NCBI RefSeq assembly: GCF_004010955.1
Contig: NZ_CP025227.1
Location: forward strand, 1,922,001-1,986,000
Source of the DNA: Actinomyces wuliandei
GTDB taxonomy: Bacteria; Actinomycetota; Actinomycetes; Actinomycetales; Actinomycetaceae
Length of the DNA stretch: 64,000 nucleotides
Direction: 5' to 3'
Shown: piece after piece, positions 36,111 through 45,325 of the stretch
Layout: each line of letters starts with the position of its first letter
Numbering within the stretch: position 1 is the first letter of the stretch
The notes under the pieces: generated by a model
Seen by the model: the letters and a program-made list of their open reading frames with translations, nothing else
Database searches by the model: none
Told to the model about the DNA's origin: nothing
Position numbers and translations under genes: made by a program

Positions 36111-36338
36111 TCACAGGTTCGCAATCTGCGCGGCGATCTCGTCGGCAGAAGGACCGACGACCACCTGCACGACCCGGCCGGATCGCACGACCCCGAAGAC
36201 GCCGCAGGCGCGCAGCGCCTCCTCGTCCACCTTCTCCTGGTCCACAACCTCCACCCGCAGCCGCGTGATACAGGGCTCCAGGGCGGTGATGTTGTCCTGC
36301 CCGCCGAGGCCGGCGACGATGTCCGCTGCGTTACTCAT
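36111..36338 (-). CDS. Stand-alone PTS EIIB domain, glucose/GlcNAc family
   Basis: 75 aa, a single EIIB domain. NITALEPCITRLRVEV contains the phosphorylated Cys23. It would take phosphate from an EIIA and pass it to sugar in an EIIC channel; neither is in the window. ATG behind AAGGAG. Divergent from the enzyme I gene 238 bp away, which makes a shared control region likely. Full-length PTS glucose transporters usually carry this domain fused, so a separate gene is noteworthy. Confidence 0.9.
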   Translation of the reverse strand: MSNAADIVAGLGGQDNITALEPCITRLRVEVVDQEKVDEEALRACGVFGVVRSGRVVQVVVGPSADEIAAQIANL

Positions 36339-36576
36339 GAATGCTCCTTAACGCCCACCCCGCTCGCGCCCCGCTCGGACGCACGGGCCCCGGACGGATG
36401 AGGCCTGTTGTGGTTGTGGCCAACCTTATCCCAGCCCCGGCTCCCCCATCTCGCCTGCCACGCAGGACACCCGAGAGCCAAGATACTTTTCTTCCCCTGG
36501 CGGAATGCCCTCGCGCCCGGCCCCGACAAGGCAGAATGTGCGTCGATCCCGTTCCGTCTCCGACAGGAGCAGCGCA

Positions 36577-38271
36577 ATGACAGCGTCCACCGACACCACC
36601 ACCCTCACAGGCATCGGCGTGAGCCCGGGCCTGGTTGCCGGGCCAGTCGCCCGCATGGCCCCCTCGATCCCCGAGCCGGAGATCGAGACCCTGCCCTCGG
36701 CTGCGGACCTGGAGGAGGCGTGTGACAGTGTCGCGGCCGCTGCCCTGGCAGTCAAGAAGGGCCTGGAGCTGTCGGCGGCCGAGGCCAAGGGAGAGGGCCG
36801 CACCCTCCTGGAGACGACCGCCCAGATGGCGGCCGACCCCACCCTGACCTCCTCGGCCCAGGCGATGATCCGCGAGCGGCGCCTGGTCCCGGCGCGCGCG
36901 GTGTGGGAGTCGGCGGGAACCCTGGCCTCCATGCTGGAGTCCCTGGGGGGCTACATGGCCGAGCGCACGCGCGACGTGGCCGACGTCCGCGACCGGATCA
37001 TCGCGGTGCTCACCGACTCCCCCATGCCCGGCATCCCCCGCCACCCCGAGCCCTTCGTGCTGGTCGCGGAGGACCTCGCCCCTGCTGACACCGCCCTGCT
37101 GGACCCGGAGAAAGTCGTCGCCTTCGTCACCTCCGAGGGCGGCCCCACCTCCCACACAGCCATCCTGGCCCGCTCCCTGGGCATCCCGGCGATCGTGGGC
37201 GCCGGGGCCGAGGTGACCGACGCCCTGACCGAGGGCGACATCGTGCTGGTGGACGGGACCAAGGGCACCATCACCGTCAACCCGTCGGAGGATGCCCTGC
37301 GTCGTGCCCGTGAGCTGGCCAGCCGGGTGCGGGAGTTCCACGGCGACGGTGCCACCCGGGACGGCCGCGAGGTCCAGCTCCTGGCCAACGTCGGCGACGG
37401 CGACGGCGCCCGTTCCGCGGCCGAGGCCAACGCCATGGGGGTGGGCCTGTTCCGCACCGAGTTCTGCTTCCTGGACCAGCCCGAGGAGCCCAGCATCGAC
37501 CAGCAGGTCGAGGCCTACAAGGCCGTCCTGGAGGCCTTCCCCGGCAAGAAGGTCGTGGTGCGCACCCTGGACGCCGGGGCGGACAAGCCCCTGCCCTTCC
37601 TCACCGACGCCTCCGAGGCCAACCCCGCCCTGGGGGTGCGCGCCTACCGGACCTCCCGCCGCGACCCCGAGGTCCTGGACCACCAGCTGGAGGCCCTGGC
37701 CCGGGCCGAGGCAGCCACCGAGGCCAAGGTGTGGGTCATGGCCCCGATGATCTCCACGGCTGAGGAGGCGCAGGCCTTCGTGGACAAGGCCCGCTCCTAC
37801 GGCCTGAGGACGGCAGGGATGATGATCGAGGTCCCCTCAGCGGCCATCATGGCGGACAAGATGTTCGAGCATGCCGAGTTCGCCTCGATCGGCACCAACG
37901 ACCTGACCCAGTACGTCATGGCCGCCGACCGCCTGCTGTCCTCCCTGGCTGACCTGTCCACGGCCTGGCAGCCGGCGGTCCTGCGCCTCATCAAGTCCGC
38001 CTGCGACGGCGCGGCCCCCCACGGGCGCCCTGTCGGCGTGTGCGGCGAGGCCGCCGCGGACCCGGCGCTGGCCGTCGTGCTGGTAGGCCTGGGAGTGGCC
38101 AGCCTGTCCATGACGGCACGCGCGCTGCCCGACGTCGACGCGGTCCTGAAGTCCGTGGACTTCGCCGACTGCCAGCGCCTGGCACAGCTGGCCATCGACA
38201 GCCCCACCGCCGAGGAGGCCCGCTCGGCGGTGCGCTCCGGGCTCCCGGTCCTGGAGGAGCTCGGTCTGTGA
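36577..38271 (+). CDS. ptsI: PTS enzyme I (phosphoenolpyruvate-protein phosphotransferase)
   Basis: First enzyme of the PTS: transfers phosphate from PEP to HPr. 564 aa, full length. Phospho-His193 in GGPTSHTAIL; PEP-binding region VGLFRTEFCF and IGTNDLTQY; C-terminal Cys in VCGEAAADP. ATG behind AGGAG (an upstream in-frame ATG at 36505 lacks one). HPr (ptsH) is not next to it. The 3' end overlaps the thioesterase gene by 4 bp. Confidence 0.96.
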   Translation: MTASTDTTTLTGIGVSPGLVAGPVARMAPSIPEPEIETLPSAADLEEACDSVAAAALAVKKGLELSAAEAKGEGRTLLETTAQMAADPTLTSSAQAMIRERRLVPARAVWESAGTLASMLESLGGYMAERTRDVADVRDRIIAVLTDSPMPGIPRHPEPFVLVAEDLAPADTALLDPEKVVAFVTSEGGPTSHTAILARSLGIPAIVGAGAEVTDALTEGDIVLVDGTKGTITVNPSEDALRRARELASRVREFHGDGATRDGREVQLLANVGDGDGARSAAEANAMGVGLFRTEFCFLDQPEEPSIDQQVEAYKAVLEAFPGKKVVVRTLDAGADKPLPFLTDASEANPALGVRAYRTSRRDPEVLDHQLEALARAEAATEAKVWVMAPMISTAEEAQAFVDKARSYGLRTAGMMIEVPSAAIMADKMFEHAEFASIGTNDLTQYVMAADRLLSSLADLSTAWQPAVLRLIKSACDGAAPHGRPVGVCGEAAADPALAVVLVGLGVASLSMTARALPDVDAVLKSVDFADCQRLAQLAIDSPTAEEARSAVRSGLPVLEELGL

Positions 38272-39275
38272 CGCGCCCCTACCCCGTCCCTAGTGCCACC
38301 GAGGAGCCCCTGGGCTCGGTCACCCGGGTCCTTGCCCTTACCCCAGGAGACGGGGAGGACCTATTCACCGGTGGCAGCCTGCCCCAGCTCTCCGGCCGTG
38401 TCTACGGTGGCCAGGTGGTGGCCCAGGGGCTGCTGGCCGCAGCCGCCACCGTGCCCGACGACGGCGACGGAGAGAGGGCGGCGCACTCGGTCCACGCCTA
38501 CTTCATGCGTGGCGGTCAGCCGGACAAGGACATCACCTTTGCCGTGGAGCGCCTCCACGACGGGCGGTCCTTCTCCCAGCGCCGTACCACGGCCTGCCAG
38601 GACGGCGTCCCGATCCTGTCCATGATCTCCTCTTACCAGGAGCGTCAGGAGGGGGTGCAGGTCCAGGCGGCCGCCCCGCAGGTGCCCGGACCGGAGGAGC
38701 TGACCAGCGCCCTGGAGATCTTCCGGACCATCGACCACCCGGTGGCCAAGTTCCTGGGACGCACCGCCGCCTTTGACCTGCGCCACGTGGAGGGGAACCT
38801 GTACCTGAGGCCCGCCAGCCAGGCCAGCGGGGTCCAGCACCTGTGGATGCGGGCACGCGGTCGCGTCCCCGATAGCGCCTCGCAGACAGTGCACCGGGCG
38901 CTGCTGACCTATGTGTGCGACCAGGTGATGCTGGAGCCGGTGCTGCGCAGCCAGGGGCTGAGCTGGCGCAGCGAGGGGCTGAGCCTGGCCACGCTGGACC
39001 ACGCCCAGTGGTTCCACCGCGACGTGGACATGAACGACTGGCTGCTCTACGCCCAGGACTCCCCTGGCTCACAGGAGGGCCGGGGCATGGCCCGCGCCCA
39101 GGTCTTCGACTCTGCGGGCCGCCTGGTGTGCACCATCGCCCAGGAGGGCATGGTGCGCATGCCCACCTCCTCCTCCCGGGGGTCCGGACGCTGGTCCATC
39201 CGGGTGGAGGAGTCAGAGGAGGCAGCAGCGCCGACGCAGGCGGCGCAGCCAGCGGAGGAGACGCCGACGGCCTGA
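38268..39275 (+). CDS. tesB: Acyl-CoA thioesterase II
   Basis: Double hot-dog thioesterase, 335 aa. Starts at a GTG whose last three bases overlap the ptsI stop (GTGA), with GGAGGAG upstream, so it is coupled to ptsI. Conserved GRVYGGQVVAQGLLAA, HSVHAYFMRGG, ISSYQ and LDHAQWFHRDVDMNDWLLY with the catalytic Asp. Hydrolyses medium/long acyl-CoA; pairing with a PTS gene is positional rather than metabolic. The C-terminal 30 residues are Glu/Ala/Thr-rich. Confidence 0.93.
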   Translation: MTRPYPVPSATEEPLGSVTRVLALTPGDGEDLFTGGSLPQLSGRVYGGQVVAQGLLAAAATVPDDGDGERAAHSVHAYFMRGGQPDKDITFAVERLHDGRSFSQRRTTACQDGVPILSMISSYQERQEGVQVQAAAPQVPGPEELTSALEIFRTIDHPVAKFLGRTAAFDLRHVEGNLYLRPASQASGVQHLWMRARGRVPDSASQTVHRALLTYVCDQVMLEPVLRSQGLSWRSEGLSLATLDHAQWFHRDVDMNDWLLYAQDSPGSQEGRGMARAQVFDSAGRLVCTIAQEGMVRMPTSSSRGSGRWSIRVEESEEAAAPTQAAQPAEETPTA

Positions 39276-39629
39276 CGGCGCGCCCCGCAGAGCACCCAGG
39301 GTGCCCAGGCACCCTGGGTGCTTCAGGCAACGGAGACGTCGTAGGACAACGTGGCACCGTGTTGTCCTACGACGTCTCCGTTGCCTGAGGGTGCGCCCGG
39401 CCTAATCGCCTCGGCTGCCGCACCGCACAAGGCTTACCACTCACCCCATATTCGCTCCGGGCTGAACGTCGTCCGCCCTGGGGCGCCTGTGGTCGCGCCG
39501 GGCAGCACACCGGGACGCGTCCGTGCTGCCGCGCCACAGCAGGCTCAGCGTGACCGCACGCCAGCACCGTCAGCAGCCCCCTCAGACCTCTTGATACACC
39601 GTGACTGTCCTTGCGTGCCAGATACAGCG
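39276..39629 (+). other. 354-bp gap holding the first long hairpin
   Basis: No gene supported. The hairpin at 39323-39388 is annotated separately; 39390-39629 shows nothing else clear. Confidence 0.5.
39323..39388. repeat. Long palindromic hairpin, copy 1
   Basis: A 28-bp perfect stem (39323-39350 with 39361-39388) around GTGGCACCGT, which itself folds further. Followed by GAGGGTGCGCCC. A near-copy lies 1.5 kb away. Confidence 0.95.
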
Positions 39630-40259
39630 ATGTTAGCGTCGTTGTTACCCGCAGTACCGGGAGCAAAACCAGCAACCAGCGACACCGGAGCAGCCCGGTT
39701 GTCTCAGGCGGTGGCCACACGTGCTGGGACGGCCGGGGCGCGCCGGTTTGTCAAAGGAGATGTCGGCCTTGCACCTCTCGCCACTGTCAGTCATGCACTC
39801 AGGCGGCACGCAGCAGCCTTCGCCCTCGCCCTCGCCGCAGCGCTCGTCGTCGGGCTCTTCGGAGCCTCCAGCCCGGCCAGCGCAGCCAACTGGGGACCAG
39901 TGAACTCCTTCTACAACAGTATTGAGCGCGTCAACGGCGCAGGGACCTTTACCAACAACGACTACGCCTCCGCGACGACGCACTACGTCCTGACCGACCC
40001 CCGCCGTGACGGCAACCCCGTCTACGCCACCACTCGCGGCTACACCTACGGTGCCGGCAACGACAACGTGACCAGGTGGACCAGCCGGGGTACTGAGTCC
40101 ACCCGTGAGATCCAGAACACGACAGAGGAGATGGACACCTCCTTCCGGCTCAACAGCGAGGACTGGCGTGCCCGAGGCCACGTCCAGGTCTGCGCGCAGA
40201 TGGGTGTCCCGGTACCTGACTCCTGCTCGATCTACGCCTACCCGACCTTTGACTACTGA
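39630..40259 (+). CDS. Small secreted protein of unknown function
   Basis: 209 codons from the ATG at 39630; the start is uncertain because no ribosome site is evident. A hydrophobic signal segment (AAAFALALAAALVVGLFGA) ends at an SPASA cut site near residue 87, so the N-region is far too long for a normal signal peptide and the true start may be later. The mature part (about 122 aa) begins NWGPVNSFYNSI, is rich in Asn/Thr/Tyr/Arg and has one Cys pair (VQVC...DSCS), probably a disulfide. Size, export and a following ABC remnant recall lactococcin 972-type bacteriocins, but no diagnostic motif is seen. Confidence 0.6.
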   Translation: MLASLLPAVPGAKPATSDTGAARLSQAVATRAGTAGARRFVKGDVGLAPLATVSHALRRHAAAFALALAAALVVGLFGASSPASAANWGPVNSFYNSIERVNGAGTFTNNDYASATTHYVLTDPRRDGNPVYATTRGYTYGAGNDNVTRWTSRGTESTREIQNTTEEMDTSFRLNSEDWRARGHVQVCAQMGVPVPDSCSIYAYPTFDY

Positions 40260-40290
40260 GTGGTCCAGCGGGAACGGAACGGGGCCGCTC

Positions 40291-40879
40291 ATGGCGATGG
40301 GGGCACCAGCGGGGACAGGCGCCGTGGCAGCTGCCCGCGCCGAGGCCTTGGGCTCAGGGCACCCTGCCCTGGAGGTCGAGGGAGCCAGCGTGGTCCTGCG
40401 GCGCCGTCACCTGGTGCTTGAGGACGTGGACCTGCGCTGCCAGGGCGGTGTCACCGCCCTGGCGGGTCCCAGAGGTCAGCGCCCGTGGGCGCCACACGGT
40501 CCTGCTGAGGCTGGTCTGCGTGCTGGCAGCCGTCATGGCCGCGACCAGCCTGGCCGCGCTCGTCCTGGGTGTGCCGACCTTTGCCCGCAACACCCTCATC
40601 CTGGCAGGCACGGGCCTGACGCTCGGCAGGTGGGCCGGGGCCAGCGCCGCCTGCGTCGCACAGGTGCTGCTGGTGTCCACCTACTGGGTCCTCGGCGTCG
40701 ACCATGACAGCACTGCCTACTGGTGGGCGTGGCTCATGGCCCCGGCAGGTCGTCCCAGCGCGTGGTGGGCAGCGGTGGCTCTCGCTGCCCTGGCCGCTGC
40801 CAGCCTCAGACTGGTCCCCCTCCCCGGCAGGAGGCCTCCGCCCCAGGCCCACCGCTCCCAGGCAACAGAAACGTCGTAG
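40291..40879 (+). pseudogene. Remnant of an ABC transporter (ATPase start fused to permease end)
   Basis: The ATG at 40291 opens a typical ABC ATPase N-terminus (LEVEGASVVLRRRHLVLEDV, then GGVTALAGP), which stops being protein-like exactly where the Walker A loop should be (near 40470). From about 40475 a different frame shows three or four hydrophobic spans (VLLRLVCVLAAVMAATSLAA) like the end of a permease, with its stop inside the second long hairpin. An internal deletion of roughly a kilobase or more best explains it. Lies 31 bp after the secreted-protein gene, so it was probably its export or immunity transporter. Confidence 0.7.
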
Positions 40880-40922
40880 GACAACGTGGCGCCGTGTTGT
40901 CCTACGACGTTTCTGTTGCCTG
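40859..40922. repeat. Long palindromic hairpin, copy 2
   Basis: A 27-bp perfect stem (40859-40885 with 40896-40922) around GTGGCGCCGT, followed by AGGGTGCGCCC as in copy 1. Two base pairs differ from copy 1, each changed on both arms so pairing is kept. Confidence 0.95.
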
Positions 40923-40937
40923 AGGGTGCGCCCCGCC

Positions 40938-42620
40938 TCAGCCGCGAGTCAGCCTGCGGTAGGTGACGCGGTGGGGCCGGGCTGCCTCCGCGCCCAGGCG
41001 GGCTACCTTGTTCTCCTCGTAGGAGGCGAAGTTCCCCTCGAACCAGTACCAGCTGGCCGGGTTCTCCTCACTGCCCTCCCAGGCCAGGATGTGGGTGGCC
41101 ACCCGGTCAAGGAACCAGCGGTCGTGGGTGATGACCACCGCGCAGCCGGGGAACTCCAGCAGCGCGTTCTCCAGGGACCCCAGCGTCTCCACGTCCAGGT
41201 CGTTGGTGGGCTCGTCCAGCAGGATCAGGTTTCCGCCCTGCTTCAGGGTGAGCGCCAGGTTCAGGCGGTTGCGCTCACCACCGGACAGCACGCCGGCCGG
41301 CTTCTGCTGGTCGGCGCCCTTGAAGCCGAAGGAGGCCACGTAGGCGCGCGAGGGCATCTCCACCTGGCCGACCTGGATGTAGTCCAGCCCGTCGGAGACG
41401 ACCTCCCACAGGGTCTTGTTCGGGTCGATGCCGGCCCGGGTCTGGTCCACGTAGGACAGCGTGACAGTCTGGCCGATCGTGAGCTCGCCGCCGTCCAGCG
41501 GCTCCAGGCCGACGATGGTCTTGAACAGGGTGGACTTGCCCACCCCGTTTGGTCCCACCACACCCACGATCCCGTTGCGCGGCAGGGTGAAGGACAGCCC
41601 CTCGATGAGGGTGCGCCCGTCGAAGCCCTTGGACAGGTTGGTGGCCTCCAGGACCTGGTTTCCCAGGCGAGGACCCGGCGGGATCTGGATCTCCTCGAAG
41701 TCCAGCTTGCGGGTGCGCTCGGCCTCAGCGGCCATCTCCTCGTAGCGGGCCAGGCGGGCCTTGGACTTGGCCTGACGCCCCCGGGCCGAGGAGCGCACCC
41801 ACTCCAGCTCCTCGCGCAGGCGCCTGGCCAGCTTGGCGTCCTTCTTGCCCTGGACCTCCAGACGCTTCTCCTTGGTCTCCAGGTAGGTGGAGTAGTTGCC
41901 CTCGTAGGGGTAGAGGCGACCACGGTCCACCTCGGCAATCCACTGGGCCACGTGGTCCAGGAAGTAGCGGTCGTGGGTCACGGCGATGACCGCGCCCTTG
42001 TAGGCAGCCAGGTGCTGCTCCAGCCACAGGACCGACTCGGCGTCCAGGTGGTTGGTGGGCTCGTCCAGGAGGAGAAGGTCAGGGGCCTCCAGGAGCAGGC
42101 GACACAGGGCCACCCGGCGGCGCTCACCACCGGAGAGGTGCTTGACCTCGGCGTCTGGGGGCGGGCAGCGCAGCGCGTCCATGGCCTGCTCCAGCTGGGA
42201 GTCCAGGTCCCAGGCGCCCGCAGCGTCGAGCTGGTCCTGGAGGGTGCCCATCTCGGCCATCAGGGAGTCGAAGTCGGCGTCCGGGTCAGCCATGGCGGCC
42301 GAGATCTCGTTGAACCGGTCGAGCTTGCCCTTGATCTCTGCCACGCCCTCCTCGACGTTGCCGAGCACGGTCTTCTCCTCGTTCAGCGGCGGCTCCTGCA
42401 GCAGGATGCCGACGCTGTAGCCCGGGGACAGCCGGGCCTCGCCGTTGGAGGGCTGGTCAATGCCCGCCATGATCTTCAGGATCGAGGACTTGCCGGCGCC
42501 GTTGGGGCCGACCATGCCGATCTTGGCTCCCGGGAGGAAAGCCATGGTGACGTCATCCAGGATGACCTTGTCACCGTGCGCCTTGCGCGCCTTGATCATC
42601 TGGTAGATGAATTCAGCCAC
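40938..42620 (-). CDS. ettA: Energy-dependent translational throttle protein EttA (ABC-F)
   Basis: Ribosome-binding ABC-F ATPase gating early elongation according to energy state. 560 aa from a GTG at 42620 (VAEFIYQMIKARK is the family N-terminus); the longer frame upstream was rejected. Two ATPase cassettes: GPNGAGKSS with LSGGERRR, and GPNGVGKST with LSGGERNR; the P-site tRNA interaction motif lies in the basic linker (EEMAAEAERTRKLDFEE region). Soluble. It starts just after the second hairpin in map order but is read toward it, so the hairpin sits 16 bp past its stop and may serve as terminator. Confidence 0.95.
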   Translation of the reverse strand: MAEFIYQMIKARKAHGDKVILDDVTMAFLPGAKIGMVGPNGAGKSSILKIMAGIDQPSNGEARLSPGYSVGILLQEPPLNEEKTVLGNVEEGVAEIKGKLDRFNEISAAMADPDADFDSLMAEMGTLQDQLDAAGAWDLDSQLEQAMDALRCPPPDAEVKHLSGGERRRVALCRLLLEAPDLLLLDEPTNHLDAESVLWLEQHLAAYKGAVIAVTHDRYFLDHVAQWIAEVDRGRLYPYEGNYSTYLETKEKRLEVQGKKDAKLARRLREELEWVRSSARGRQAKSKARLARYEEMAAEAERTRKLDFEEIQIPPGPRLGNQVLEATNLSKGFDGRTLIEGLSFTLPRNGIVGVVGPNGVGKSTLFKTIVGLEPLDGGELTIGQTVTLSYVDQTRAGIDPNKTLWEVVSDGLDYIQVGQVEMPSRAYVASFGFKGADQQKPAGVLSGGERNRLNLALTLKQGGNLILLDEPTNDLDVETLGSLENALLEFPGCAVVITHDRWFLDRVATHILAWEGSEENPASWYWFEGNFASYEENKVARLGAEAARPHRVTYRRLTRG

Positions 42621-42981
42621 AGGTCTGATACGCCTTTCAAAGGGGTTGCTCGGATTCACTCGCGCCCCGACGACGATGCTCCCCCGACTGCGCCGGGGTG
42701 CGGCCCTCGTCGTCGGCACGCACTGCCGCCCAGCCTACGGGAGCCGCGGACCCGGGGCGACGGCGCGGGCCAGTGACGCCGTGCACGTGCGCGGCCGCCG
42801 CTGAGCATCGGTTGACGGTATTTCGACATCAAGACCGCGTCGCAAGGCGCGGTACGAAACACACCTGGAGGCCCGGTCACCCCGACGATGAGAGAACTCC
42901 CAGGTCCCAGGGGTCTCGCGCCGGGACAGACGTGTCCAGATATAGCTCGGACTCACGCACGGATGACGGCCATCCGAATGC
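42621..42981. other. 361-bp gap between ettA and the CPBP protease gene
   Basis: No gene supported. A small hairpin (ACCGCG with CGCGGT near 42833-42854) is the only structure seen; the ettA promoter must lie at 42621-42780. Confidence 0.4.
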
Positions 42982-43929
42982 CTACCGCTTGGAGGTCACC
43001 CGGCCTGTCGTTTGAGTGCAGGCACCTACCGCAGCATTTGCGCGACCGGCACGCGTCTTGTGAAGAAGCAGCACGATCGCCCCGGCGACCAGCCACAGAC
43101 AGCCGATGACAACCCAGGTGACCGGCTCGTCAACGGGGACGCCGATACCCACCGCCAACAGGTTGGACAGATGAAATCCACCGTGCGCACCTACAGCCGC
43201 CCAGGTAGAGCCCGACACCCAGCGTGCCGCCATCGCCGCCGCCCCGAAGCCGAAGGGCATGGCCAGATAGATGAAGCGCTCGCCCCATCCCTCCTGGCCG
43301 CCCTGGGAGGCCAAGTGCATGACGGTGAATACGAGTACCGAGACGGCCGCCGCCGTCCGGGTGGAGCCGAGTGAGCGGAACAACCAGCCACGCCACACCA
43401 GTTCTTCGGGGATCCCCTGCAGAAAGAACCCCAGGGCGATCTGAATCAGGATGGCGGACCACCACGTGTCGCCCGGCACAGCGGGCTCCACCCGGGCGAC
43501 ACCCAGCAGATCCCCCAACAGCCCTGTTCCGGATACGACCAAGAAGGCGGTGATGATCATGCCGACGCACCAGGCCAGCGCACGCGGGCTCGGGCGCATT
43601 GCCAGGTCGGCGGATCGGACGTGATCCAGACGGGTGATCAGTATCCGGGCGCATAGGAAGGCGCACGCCGTCGCCAGGGACATGATCGCGAGCGCTGCCA
43701 GGCATACCAGCAGCAACCCCGTATTCCCCCGGCCGAAGACCTTCCCGTCCAGCAGCGCCTCTACTCCCGGTATGGCCATGATCAGCGTCGGCACCGTGGT
43801 GCTTAGCAGCATCACCGCGATAGCGATCGCCACCCGCGCCGCGGCGCCGCCCGGGCCCGGCCGACTCGCTCGCGCCTCCGGCCCCGCCTCGGTTTTGACC
43901 CCTGCCCCGGTGATCTCGTGAGCGCTCAT
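42982..43929 (-). CDS. CPBP family intramembrane metalloprotease
   Basis: 315 aa, about eight hydrophobic spans. Active-site motifs of the CAAX/bacteriocin-processing (Abi) family: EELVWR (175-180), MH at 204-205 and a third His in GAHGGFHLSN. Relatives process prenylated proteins or bacteriocins or give bacteriocin immunity. Start at the ATG at 43929; a TAGCGT box seven bases upstream suggests leaderless expression. Divergent from the S66 peptidase gene. No partner substrate gene is recognised nearby. Confidence 0.85.
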   Translation of the reverse strand: MSAHEITGAGVKTEAGPEARASRPGPGGAAARVAIAIAVMLLSTTVPTLIMAIPGVEALLDGKVFGRGNTGLLLVCLAALAIMSLATACAFLCARILITRLDHVRSADLAMRPSPRALAWCVGMIITAFLVVSGTGLLGDLLGVARVEPAVPGDTWWSAILIQIALGFFLQGIPEELVWRGWLFRSLGSTRTAAAVSVLVFTVMHLASQGGQEGWGERFIYLAMPFGFGAAAMAARWVSGSTWAAVGAHGGFHLSNLLAVGIGVPVDEPVTWVVIGCLWLVAGAIVLLLHKTRAGRANAAVGACTQTTGRVTSKR

Positions 43930-43936
43930 GCCCACC

Positions 43937-43942
43937 ACGCTA
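43937..43942 (-). promoter_or_regulatory. -10 box TAGCGT, leaderless start of the CPBP gene
   Basis: Minus strand, seven bases to the ATG at 43929. Confidence 0.3.
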
Positions 43943-44177
43943 AGCGGGCCCATGCGCCCACTCCAGGAATCACAGTCAAAACCAGGGAAGACACGCCGAA
44001 GAATCAGGGGCGTGCCCGGGTGCTCCCCGAGCCTGCCCCGGAGCACGCGGGTCAACTCTCGCGGACGTGGAACGGCCCACGAGAACGGCACTCTGGACAG
44101 CATGCTCGACGGCCACGGCGCATGCTCGACGACGAGCCCGCGTCGTCGCTCCTCCTGCGCCCGCGCGGAGCCCCGGC

Positions 44178-44183
44178 TACACT
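44178..44183 (+). promoter_or_regulatory. -10 box TACACT, leaderless start of the S66 peptidase gene
   Basis: TACACT then eight bases and the ATG at 44192. Confidence 0.4.
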
Positions 44184-44191
44184 TCAAGGGC

Positions 44192-45238
44192 ATGAGCCAA
44201 TTGGTCAGCCCTGGTAAGGCCAAGGAGGGCGACAAGATTGCGGTGCTGTCGCCGTCGTTGGCAGTGCCCGCCATCGGTCCCGCTGTTCACCAACAGGCGC
44301 TGGAGCGACTCCACGCCATAACCGGTCTGGTGCCGGTGGAGTTCCCCACGACCCGCCGTCTCGGAGCCGGCGCGCGCGAGCGCGCCGACGACCTGAACGC
44401 CGCCTTCGCCGATCCGAGCATTCGCGCGATCATCGCCACCGCGGGCGGTGACGATGAGATGACGGTCCTGCCACTCCTTGATGTCGAGCCCGTCCTGACA
44501 GACCCCAAGCCGGTGCTCGGCTACTCGGACAACACCAACCTGCACCAGTGGCTGTGGGAGCACGGCGTGTGCAGCTTCCACGGCGGCGCCACCCAGGTTC
44601 ACCTAGGACCCGGGCCCGAGGTCGACGCCGTTCATCGGGCCTCGCTGCGTGCGGCACTGCTGACGGGTGAGACTCTGGAAGTCACCGAGCCGGGATACTC
44701 GGAGGACTTCGGCAAGGACTGGGCCGATCCGCAAGCGCTGAGCGAATACGGGACCCGCGAGCAGACGGAACCTTGGCTGTGGGACGGGCCTTCCACCGCA
44801 GCCAGCGGGCCCGGCTGGGGCGGATGCTTGGAGGTGCTGGTACTCGGCCTCGCCGCAGGGCGTATCCATGCCGACGCCAGAGACCTTGATGGCTGCGTTC
44901 TGATACTGGAAACCTCCGAGTTGCTTCCCGGCCGGGAACTGGTGGCGGGCATGCTGCGCTCTCTGGGAGAACGCGGGGTACTCACGGCCGCGGCCGCAGT
45001 ACTGCTGGCCCGGGCGCCCGCAACCAGTTTCCAGGTCTCGCGTGACGCCCAGGCGCGTGCGCAATACCGGCAGGAGCAGGCCCAGAGTGCGCTTGAGGTC
45101 ATCCGGCACTACAACACGGCGGCACCGGTATGCGCAGGAGTCCCCTTCGGCCATACTCGCCCCCAGTGGATCCTCCCCCACGGAGGCACGCTCACCGTCG
45201 ATGCCGCCTCCCGGCGGATTACCGCCTCATACGTCTGA
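44192..45238 (+). CDS. S66 family serine peptidase (LD-carboxypeptidase / MccF-like)
   Basis: 348 aa. Nucleophile Ser112 in LGYSDNTN, oxyanion strand ATAGGDDE (83-90), and the Glu and His of the triad in LILETSE and VPFGHTRP. The family covers murein LD-carboxypeptidases and MccF, which detoxifies microcin C. The TAGGDDE and W-loop region (HQWLWEHG) are closer to the MccF-like branch. No signal peptide, so cytoplasmic, which fits detoxification or muropeptide recycling better than wall trimming. Confidence 0.87.
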   Translation: MSQLVSPGKAKEGDKIAVLSPSLAVPAIGPAVHQQALERLHAITGLVPVEFPTTRRLGAGARERADDLNAAFADPSIRAIIATAGGDDEMTVLPLLDVEPVLTDPKPVLGYSDNTNLHQWLWEHGVCSFHGGATQVHLGPGPEVDAVHRASLRAALLTGETLEVTEPGYSEDFGKDWADPQALSEYGTREQTEPWLWDGPSTAASGPGWGGCLEVLVLGLAAGRIHADARDLDGCVLILETSELLPGRELVAGMLRSLGERGVLTAAAAVLLARAPATSFQVSRDAQARAQYRQEQAQSALEVIRHYNTAAPVCAGVPFGHTRPQWILPHGGTLTVDAASRRITASYV

Positions 45239-45307
45239 AGTCCTGTCTCACCGGGCAGAGTCGGCAGGCGCGGGCACCCGAGCCGAATTCTGTACAACTC
45301 GCTTACC

Positions 45308-45321
45308 GAAACGTACATTTC
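45308..45321. promoter_or_regulatory. Palindromic operator and -10 box of the toxin-antitoxin pair
   Basis: GAAACGTACATTTC is palindromic except for one symmetric pair. It covers the -10-like TACATT (45314-45319) that lies six bases before the antitoxin ATG, the usual arrangement for an autorepressed toxin-antitoxin operon. Confidence 0.5.
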
Positions 45322-45325
45322 AGTC

